Assembly: GCA_035378955.1 (NCBI GenBank)
Contig: DAOSUS010000095.1
Location: forward strand, 1 to 11,445
Direction: 5' to 3'
DNA length: 11,445 nucleotides
Origin: Candidatus Hydrogenedens sp.
GTDB lineage: Bacteria; Hydrogenedentota; Hydrogenedentia; Hydrogenedentales; Hydrogenedentaceae
The notes under the pieces are model-generated. The model searched no databases. It was given only the letters and a program-made list of their open reading frames with translations, and was not told the DNA's origin. Shown here one piece after another: positions 6,460-11,445 of this stretch (within the stretch, counting starts at the first letter, position 1; each line of letters opens with the position of its first letter). Both the position numbers and the translations under genes were made by a program.

Positions 6460-8958
6460 TTATTTTCTTGCAATCATTTCAAGTTTGATTTGTTCTGCTT
6501 TTACCTGGGCTAAGGATGTTAAAGACGAATTAGATTGTATCAACTCATCCAGTATTTTTATAGCATCTTCTAATAAGGACTTTTGGGCAAGGATATTTGC
6601 ACTCTGATATTTAGCCCAATCTGTATGAAACCGTTTCCCCTGCAACGGTTCCTCATTTTTTTGGGAAATCTGGATGGCTGTATTATAAGCCTGTAAAGCC
6701 GATTCCCATTCTTGCTTTTCAAACATATAATTGCCCCACAAAATCTCTCCATCTATAAAATCTGGAATTGATTCTTTTTGTGTATCCAGTTCATTTTCCC
6801 AGTCCTGAATAACCCGCCTTGCTGAAGTTGTTCGTTCCGTATTGATGTATGTTTCTAATAAATGATAACTTATATCCGATGTTCTGGATTCAGGATATTG
6901 GTAATATACCTGTTCTAAAAGAGCTAATCCTTCTGATGGGAGTTTCGTTAATAATTTTTGTGACAGTGAATAAAGAAACTTTGCTGCTTTTTCTCTATTA
7001 ACAGAAGATAAATCTATAGATGAGAGATTGGAATAAACCATATCTGTATTGTCATTATTAATTAAAATTAGGGCGGATTCTATTTTTTCGTCCGGATTAT
7101 CTGCTTTTTGGAACCACTCTTTTGCAATTTCAGCAGAGGCTTCTTTTAAACCAAGTTCCAAATACATTGCCGATAATTCTTGTAATATGCTTTTATATTC
7201 TGTTTCCGTAGGGGGAGTTAATTTTTTCAAATCCTCCAACAAAGAAACAGCGGAAGAAAATTTTCCTAATTTATATAAACATTTTGCCCTTTCAATTGTT
7301 CCTTTTAATGCCTCTTTAGTTCCATAATAGCGTTCTTTTAACTCTTCAAATGCTTTTATTGCCTCTTCAAGTTGAGAATTTATCATCAATAGTTGCCCTG
7401 CTTTTAATAAATAAGATGGATTGGTTCCCCCGTTTTTTTCTGCTTCAAGATAAGCGATGGCAGAAGCATAAGAATTGCCCTGTAATGCTAAAAAGTCTGC
7501 TTTATTTGCTAAAACATCAGGATGATTCGGATATAAGAGACTTGCTTCGTTTGCCGTTTGAAATGCTTTTTCCTTGTCTCCTAACGAATAGTATATCTGG
7601 CTTAATTCAACCCATGCATAAGGGTGAACTTTAGAATCAGGGAAGAAAACTAATAAGTCCTGCAAAGCCGTTTTGGCTTCCTCTAACCTGCCGAGTTCCT
7701 TATATGTTTTTGCTAACAATAAATAGGCTTCATCATTATATTGGAACTGACGAATATGATTTAATTTTGTCTCTAACTGAATTAATGCTTGCTCATATCT
7801 ACCCTGTTTGTATGCCATCTCAGATATGCGAAGTATGGCCCGAGCTCCTATTTCTGTATCGGGTGCTGTATCCGCAATTCGGATGTATAGCGTTCGAGCA
7901 TCTTCCAATAATCCTGTTAAACGATATACTTCTGCCAGATTAAATCTAGCTTCTAATGCATAAGAGGAAGAAGGGAACTCTTTTATTAATTGTTGTCCCC
8001 ACTGAGCTGATTTAACGGTATTATTCATTTGCAATTCAAGACGATTTAATGCAAACAAAGCCTCATCTCGTTCTTCAAATTGCGGGTAAGATTGAACGAT
8101 TCGTTCGTATGCTTCTATAGCAGGGTATGGAAAATTATCCGCCTCATGAAGTTTCCCTTTCCAGAGGAATACATAAGGGGCCATTGGATGATTGGGATTT
8201 TCTTTGGTTACGGTTTCCATATCATCAATTAATTTTTGGAATTCTTTTGTTCCTGGACTAATTCTTCCTGAAAGATATTTCGCCTTAATGAGAAGAAATT
8301 GAGCATCTGCCTTATCCGGAGAATCCTGCGGATTGTTTTTCAAAGCCCTTTCCAATACATAGATTGCGTTTAAATATTGTTTATCATCAAGGAGTATCTT
8401 TGCATATTCTTTCGCTGTGGCAAGGTCTTTTGTGTATGTTGGTGGTATTTCCTCTGAGGGAATTATACGATTCTTCATAAGATAAATATATGTCCATGTG
8501 CCACTAATCAATCCCAAGAATAAACTGATGGCAATAGGAATAAAAAATTTTTTTAAATCAATTTTCTTTTTAGAAACAGGTTTTATAGTAGGTTGAGCCA
8601 TTCCTTTGCTGGTAATCTGTTCTAATATTTCCTGTTTCTTCTTTTGTCTTTCTTTATCCTCTTTTCGTGCTAATTCAATTAATTCCTCAATTTCATCTTG
8701 ACTGAGTAATGAAACTTCATTATCTTGCTTTTTAGGAGGGGTGACTACTTTTTGTGCCAAATCAGGAGGAATTTCTGTGGGTTGAGTATCTGTTGGAGAT
8801 GTTGATGACTCTTGTTTAGCATTTTGAAAAAGAGAATCTATAAAGGATTGGTCTAATACTTCATCAGCCCCTTTCTCTTGGTTAGATGCTGAAGAATTTA
8901 CAGTATTTTCAGGGGAAGTCTGAGGATTAATTTCTTTATTTTTCTCTTCACCATTCAT
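6460..8958 (-). CDS. Single-pass membrane TPR protein with FliM-N-like motifs in its cytoplasmic tail
   Basis: An 832-aa protein. Residues 1-130 are polar and Ser/Pro/Gln/Glu-rich, probably disordered. They hold two FliM-N-like segments: VLDQSFIDSLF (34-44), and LLSQDEIEELIELA (84-97), which leads into a charged helix. One membrane helix follows at about 138-160, preceded by a Lys-rich KKKIDLKK, so positive-inside places the N-terminus in the cytoplasm and the rest in the periplasm. Residues about 178-830 form a long array of TPR-like helical pairs in the style of BamD/YbgF scaffolds, a protein-binding surface with no catalytic motif seen. It is first in the leftward unit, 12 bases ahead of the coiled-coil gene. 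An in-frame stop at 8970-8968 rules out an earlier start. The nearest SD-like AGGAG (8983-8979) is 20 bases upstream, so initiation looks weak. The TPR and membrane assignment is secure. The function is unknown. Confidence 0.88.
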   Translation of the reverse strand: MNGEEKNKEINPQTSPENTVNSSASNQEKGADEVLDQSFIDSLFQNAKQESSTSPTDTQPTEIPPDLAQKVVTPPKKQDNEVSLLSQDEIEELIELARKEDKERQKKKQEILEQITSKGMAQPTIKPVSKKKIDLKKFFIPIAISLFLGLISGTWTYIYLMKNRIIPSEEIPPTYTKDLATAKEYAKILLDDKQYLNAIYVLERALKNNPQDSPDKADAQFLLIKAKYLSGRISPGTKEFQKLIDDMETVTKENPNHPMAPYVFLWKGKLHEADNFPYPAIEAYERIVQSYPQFEERDEALFALNRLELQMNNTVKSAQWGQQLIKEFPSSSYALEARFNLAEVYRLTGLLEDARTLYIRIADTAPDTEIGARAILRISEMAYKQGRYEQALIQLETKLNHIRQFQYNDEAYLLLAKTYKELGRLEEAKTALQDLLVFFPDSKVHPYAWVELSQIYYSLGDKEKAFQTANEASLLYPNHPDVLANKADFLALQGNSYASAIAYLEAEKNGGTNPSYLLKAGQLLMINSQLEEAIKAFEELKERYYGTKEALKGTIERAKCLYKLGKFSSAVSLLEDLKKLTPPTETEYKSILQELSAMYLELGLKEASAEIAKEWFQKADNPDEKIESALILINNDNTDMVYSNLSSIDLSSVNREKAAKFLYSLSQKLLTKLPSEGLALLEQVYYQYPESRTSDISYHLLETYINTERTTSARRVIQDWENELDTQKESIPDFIDGEILWGNYMFEKQEWESALQAYNTAIQISQKNEEPLQGKRFHTDWAKYQSANILAQKSLLEDAIKILDELIQSNSSLTSLAQVKAEQIKLEMIARK
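8668..8709 (-). other. FliM N-terminus-like motif (second copy) in the TPR protein
   Basis: Codons 84-97 encode LLSQDEIEELIELA. The flagellar switch protein FliM begins with a short conserved peptide (LSQ-x-EID-x-LL or close variants) that binds phosphorylated CheY. The match here covers L, S, Q, E, I and the later L in register, and the segment runs into a charged helix. It lies on the predicted cytoplasmic side, where a receiver domain could reach it. Seen: the motif. Known: the FliM function. Inferred: any binding here. Confidence 0.5.
8827..8859 (-). other. FliM N-terminus-like motif (first, weaker copy) in the TPR protein
   Basis: Codons 34-44 encode VLDQSFIDSLF, which fits the same L-x-Q-x-x-I-D-x-L pattern about 50 residues before the second copy. 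It is weaker, with D for S and F for E. The two copies share spacing and flanking low-complexity sequence, which suggests a repeated short linear motif in a flexible tail. Confidence 0.35.
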
Positions 8959-9014
8959 AGAATGAAACTATATGTTTTCTCCTGTAGTTTGTTATTAAAC
9001 AACAGTACAAAGAT

Positions 9015-9020
9015 ATTATA
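9015..9020 (-). promoter_or_regulatory. Possible -10 element of the leftward operon
   Basis: The minus strand reads TATAAT here, a perfect sigma-70 -10 hexamer about 57 bases upstream of the first gene of the leftward unit. A TTGAAC lies 25 bases further upstream, too far to be a standard -35. In DNA this AT-rich a chance match is quite possible. Confidence 0.3.
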
Positions 9021-9115
9021 CAAAAACAGAGATAGATAATTAGTTGTTCAAAGATATCCATTTTAAATAAAATATACATGATGATATTTAATAATGGCTT
9101 TATAAAATATAATTC

Positions 9116-9119
9116 AGGA
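9116..9119 (+). promoter_or_regulatory. Ribosome binding site of the receiver-GGDEF gene
   Basis: AGGA is followed by two adjacent in-frame start codons, TTG at 9128 (8-base spacing) and GTG at 9131 (11-base spacing). The spacing favours TTG, while receiver domains usually begin directly with MK-hydrophobic, which favours GTG. The products differ by one residue. Confidence 0.5.
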
Positions 9120-9127
9120 ATTATAAT

Positions 9128-10042
9128 TTGGTGAAATTACTTGTTGTTGATGATGATGTAAGTTTTTCAAATCAGTTGAAGCGAGCCTTAGAACAAAAGA
9201 ATTACAGTTGTTTTGTTTTGAATTCTCCGGAACATGTAGTAGATACAATAAAGAAGGAAGGAATTGCCGTTGTATTGCTTGATGTAATGATGCCCAACAC
9301 TTCGGGTTTTGAACTGTGCCGACAAATTCGCATTAATAGAGATGTATATAACACGGGGATTATTTTTCTCTCAGCAATGAATGACCCGGAAGAATTAGAA
9401 CATGGTTTTTCTCAAGGGGGAGATGATTATTTAGTAAAACCTATTTCTTTATCATTACTTCTGTCTCGGCTAAACACTCTGGTATCCTCGATTGAAAATA
9501 GCCCATTAGTGGATTCTTATACAGGGCTTGGAAGTTTTCGTTTCATACGGCTGGAACTACAAAGAACTATTTTGCTTCATCAAGCATGTGGATTTGTTTA
9601 TATAGAATTATTCGGGTTGCCCTCTTTGCAATCTACTCTTTCCAACGCAGATATATTAAAAATAATCAATACTTTTGCAAGACATATAAAAACTGTCGCA
9701 AATGCTTATTTTGGGAAAGATTACCAATTAGGACACATTGGAAATGGACATTTTATGTGTTTAGTCCCTTCAAAAAATATGGAAATATTCTTGAAGGATT
9801 TGAAAAAGTCGTGGGAGGAATTATTACCCGAGATATATTCCAATCATAAATTATCAGTGGAAATAATAAAAAACAAAAAAGATGCTTTACTCACTCTTTA
9901 TCTATGTGGTCTTTTTTGTAATTCCAATCCAACTATATCAACAAAATCTGTTTTTGATTCTTTGAGACAATTATACATGCAATGTAAATTGCAACCTAAT
10001 AATGAGATACTCATCGACCGAAGAAATGCTAATTTTAAATAA
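9128..10042 (+). CDS. Response regulator with receiver and degenerate GGDEF domain
   Basis: A 304-aa protein (303 if GTG at 9131 is used). The receiver (3 to about 120) is intact, with D8-D9-D10, phosphoacceptor D52 in LLDVMMP, S82 and K104 in VKP. Residues about 125-300 follow the plan of a diguanylate cyclase domain: VDSYTGLGSFRFIRLEL matches the usual D-x-LTGL-x-N-R-x-x-F opening, and the final LRQLYMQCKLQPNNEI resembles the A-x-x-A-L-Y-x-A-K end. The active-site GG(D/E)EF is replaced by GNGHF (205-209), and no RxxD inhibitory site stands in register before it. It therefore should not make cyclic-di-GMP and more likely acts by nucleotide binding or protein contact, as known for degenerate GGDEF regulators such as Caulobacter PopA. 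No DNA-binding domain is present. It is divergent from the TPR/two-component unit and 15 bases ahead of the fucosidase gene. Confidence 0.85.
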   Translation: MVKLLVVDDDVSFSNQLKRALEQKNYSCFVLNSPEHVVDTIKKEGIAVVLLDVMMPNTSGFELCRQIRINRDVYNTGIIFLSAMNDPEELEHGFSQGGDDYLVKPISLSLLLSRLNTLVSSIENSPLVDSYTGLGSFRFIRLELQRTILLHQACGFVYIELFGLPSLQSTLSNADILKIINTFARHIKTVANAYFGKDYQLGHIGNGHFMCLVPSKNMEIFLKDLKKSWEELLPEIYSNHKLSVEIIKNKKDALLTLYLCGLFCNSNPTISTKSVFDSLRQLYMQCKLQPNNEILIDRRNANFK

Positions 10043-10043
10043 A

Positions 10044-10048
10044 GAGGG
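10044..10048 (+). promoter_or_regulatory. Ribosome binding site deciding the fucosidase start
   Basis: GAGGG lies 9 bases before the ATG at 10058. Another ATG at 10051 is only 2 bases away and its frame soon meets a stop, whereas the 10058 frame gives a signal peptide and stays open to the window edge. Confidence 0.7.
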
Positions 10049-10057
10049 AAATGTCAG

Positions 10058-11445
10058 ATGAATCTGCTATTGAAAATGAGTTTTTTTACTGCTATTGCTC
10101 TAACTATTGTATGTGTAACAAATACACATGCAGATTGCAAAAAAAATTCAACATGTTGTTCTCTTAGCAGAGTAACCCCACCGGAACCTTTATATCCTAT
10201 ACCTACTCCTCAACAGGTCAAATGGCAGCAACTGGAGATGGGTATGTTTTGCCATTTTGGGATTAATACTTTTCACAATGAAGAATGGACAGATGGAACA
10301 AAGCCTGCTGATAGTTTTAATCCGACGGATTTTAATCCTCAACAGTGGGCTGATGTAGCCAAAAAGGTGGGCATGGGTTATTTAATAGTAACAGCCAAAC
10401 ATCATGATGGATTTGTTCTATATCCCACAACGCACACAGATTATTGCGTCCGTTTTTCTCCATGGGCAAATGGACAAGGAGATGTCATAAAAGGAGTGGC
10501 AGAGGCATGTAACAAAGCCGGTGTCCATTTCGGTTTTTATCTTTCTCCCTGGGACCGTCATGAACCCCGTTATAATGATAATAAAGCTTATGATGAATAT
10601 TTTAAGAGTCTTCTTCGAGAGTTATTGACCAATTATGGACCTGTTTTCGAAGTGTGGTTTGATGGTGCCGGCACAAAAGGGCATGTATATGATTGGGAGG
10701 GCTATTATAAATTGATTAAAGAAATACAACCGGATGCTTTAATTGCTATTTGTGGACCTGATATTCGTTGGGTAGGGAATGAGGATGGGTTGGCACCCGA
10801 AACCCTCTGGAATGTGCAAGAAAGAGAAGGTAAGAAAGTATGGTATCCCGCAGAATGTGATGTCCCTATTCGAAAGGGACAATGGTTCTTTCATACAGAC
10901 GGGGAGAATAGATTGTTGTCATTAAATCAATTATTACGAATTTATTATTATTCTGTAGGAAGAGGTGCTGTTCTTTTATTGAATGTATCTCCTGACCGTT
11001 CCGGTCATCTACCGGAACCGGATGTGAAACGCCTTTTGGAGTGGCGTTCAGTCTTAGACGAAACTTTCAAAGTAAATCTTGCAGAGAAAGCAGATTGGGA
11101 AGCAAGTAATATCCGCGGTAATGCTCCGGAGTATGCTCCTGAAATGTGCTTAAAGGAAAACGATAATAAATATTGGGCTACAGATGACAATCATATAACG
11201 GAATATATTACATTAAAATTTACTTCCCCCATTGTTTTTGACCGTGTAGTTATAAAAGAGCAGATTTCCTTAGGACAAAGGGTAGAAGAACATTCGGTAT
11301 GGGTCAAAAATAAGAAAGGAAAGTGGGAAAAGGTAAGTTCTGCAACTACTATTGGTTATAAAAGAATCCACTGTATTCCCGAACAAAAGACCAAAGAGAT
11401 AAAAATTCAAATAGACAAAGCCCTTGCTTGCCCAACAATAGATTA
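10058..11445 (+). CDS. Exported GH29 alpha-L-fucosidase with C-terminal carbohydrate-binding-like domain, partial
   Basis: This frame starts at the ATG at 10058 and is open for 462 codons to the right edge, so the C-terminus is missing. Residues 1-25 are a signal peptide (charged start, hydrophobic core, THA before the probable cut). The catalytic barrel (about 50-335) shows MGMFCHFGINTF, TAKHHDGF (112-119), GFYLSPWDRH, and VWFDG with D202 as the expected nucleophile. YPAECD includes E266, the likely acid/base at the position used by GH29-B enzymes. SVGRGAVLLLNVSPDRSG is typical of the end of the barrel. From about 345 a beta-rich domain with YWATDD, LGQRVEEHSVW and TIGYKRI matches the F5/8C-like region of many GH29 proteins. 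It probably removes alpha-1,3/1,4-linked L-fucose from glycans outside the cytoplasm, inferred from the GH29-B-like motifs. Three Cys (27, 33, 34) sit just after the signal peptide without a proper lipobox. The 15-base gap to the receiver gene suggests co-transcription. Confidence 0.92.
   Translation, partial: MNLLLKMSFFTAIALTIVCVTNTHADCKKNSTCCSLSRVTPPEPLYPIPTPQQVKWQQLEMGMFCHFGINTFHNEEWTDGTKPADSFNPTDFNPQQWADVAKKVGMGYLIVTAKHHDGFVLYPTTHTDYCVRFSPWANGQGDVIKGVAEACNKAGVHFGFYLSPWDRHEPRYNDNKAYDEYFKSLLRELLTNYGPVFEVWFDGAGTKGHVYDWEGYYKLIKEIQPDALIAICGPDIRWVGNEDGLAPETLWNVQEREGKKVWYPAECDVPIRKGQWFFHTDGENRLLSLNQLLRIYYYSVGRGAVLLLNVSPDRSGHLPEPDVKRLLEWRSVLDETFKVNLAEKADWEASNIRGNAPEYAPEMCLKENDNKYWATDDNHITEYITLKFTSPIVFDRVVIKEQISLGQRVEEHSVWVKNKKGKWEKVSSATTIGYKRIHCIPEQKTKEIKIQIDKALACPTID

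Larger units (their letters stand above)
8959..9127. promoter_or_regulatory. Divergent intergenic region likely holding both promoters
   Basis: This very AT-rich stretch between two divergent genes must carry the start signals of both units. Leftward, a TATAAT lies at 9020-9015, about 57 bases before the ATG at 8958, without a good -35 at normal spacing. Rightward, TATAAA (9101-9106) and TATAAT (9108-9113) are -10-like, but the second is very close to the start codon. A small imperfect dyad, TTGTT-ATTA-AACAA, spans 8989-9002 and could be an operator or chance. No sigma-54 GG/GC -24/-12 pair was found by eye on either strand, so the NtrC-type regulator of this locus does not obviously control its own operon from here. 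Confidence 0.55.

Noticed and set aside
4253..7943. Several 60-95 codon open frames, mostly on the plus strand, opposite or out of frame with the regulator, kinase and TPR genes
   Set aside because: All are covered by real genes with clear domains. None has a recognisable protein or convincing start signals.
8959..9127. A sigma-54 promoter in the divergent intergenic region
   Set aside because: Neither strand shows GG and GC dinucleotides at the required 10-base spacing in a fitting context. A TGGATATCTTTGAAC stretch on the minus strand comes close but has no GC at -12.
9586..9849. An 87-codon frame inside the receiver-GGDEF gene in another frame
   Set aside because: It is fully nested in a gene with clear domain structure on the same strand and has no motif of its own.
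10058..10140. Lipoprotein signal in the fucosidase
   Set aside because: The residues before Cys19 (TIV) and Cys27 (HAD) do not fit the lipobox, since -1 should be Gly, Ala or Ser. Ordinary type I cleavage after THA is more likely.
11005..11190. A 61-codon minus-strand frame inside the fucosidase gene
   Set aside because: It is opposite the GH29 coding sequence, whose conserved motifs continue through this stretch.
1..11445. CRISPR arrays, tRNA or rRNA genes, insertion sequences and long repeats
   Set aside because: No regularly spaced repeats, RNA gene signatures, transposase motifs or terminal inverted repeats were seen. The only internal repetition is TPR coding sequence and the two GT-C paralogues.

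Overview
The window is AT-rich and tightly packed. It comes from a bacterium with a periplasm, judging from an NtrC-type sigma-54 activator, a single-span TPR protein with a large exported part, and a signal-peptide-bearing fucosidase. SD sequences are often weak. The mix of GT-C membrane glycosyltransferases, many TPR repeats, sigma-54 control and an exported GH29 enzyme would suit a glycan-degrading, often uncultured lineage (PVC-, FCB- or Hydrogenedentes-like). The phylum cannot be fixed from the sequence.

Layout. Two divergent transcription units leave a 169-172 base intergenic region at about 8959-9130. The leftward unit (minus strand) has six tightly spaced genes. In transcription order they are: an 832-aa single-pass TPR protein (8958-6460); a 148-aa coiled-coil protein (6447-6001) overlapping the next gene; a soluble PAS histidine kinase (6011-4839); an NtrC-family sigma-54 response regulator (4806-3415); a GT-C glycosyltransferase fused to about seven TPRs (3367-1187); and a second, paralogous GT-C glycosyltransferase that runs off the left edge (1172 to <1). 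The rightward unit has a receiver protein with a degenerate GGDEF domain (9128-10042), then after 15 bases an exported GH29 alpha-L-fucosidase that runs off the right edge (10058 to >11445).

How the genes may work together. The kinase and NtrC-type regulator are adjacent and very likely a cognate pair. Their architecture is closest to the flagellar FleS/FleR and FlrB/FlrC pairs. The coiled-coil protein has the size and helical make-up of a FlgN/FliT-type chaperone, but it is not recognisable as one. The most unusual signal is in the cytoplasmic tail of the 832-aa TPR protein. It carries two short segments resembling the N-terminal CheY-binding peptide of the flagellar switch protein FliM, although the protein is not FliM. 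The divergent neighbour is a stand-alone receiver protein whose GGDEF output looks dead. One testable model is that a receiver (this one or the NtrC-type one) docks on the TPR protein's tail and passes a phosphorylation signal to an envelope TPR scaffold. The glycosyltransferases would modify envelope or exported proteins. This model is inference: the window holds no flagellar structural gene, and no target of the regulators can be identified.

No rRNA, tRNA, CRISPR array, insertion sequence or convincing intrinsic terminator was seen.
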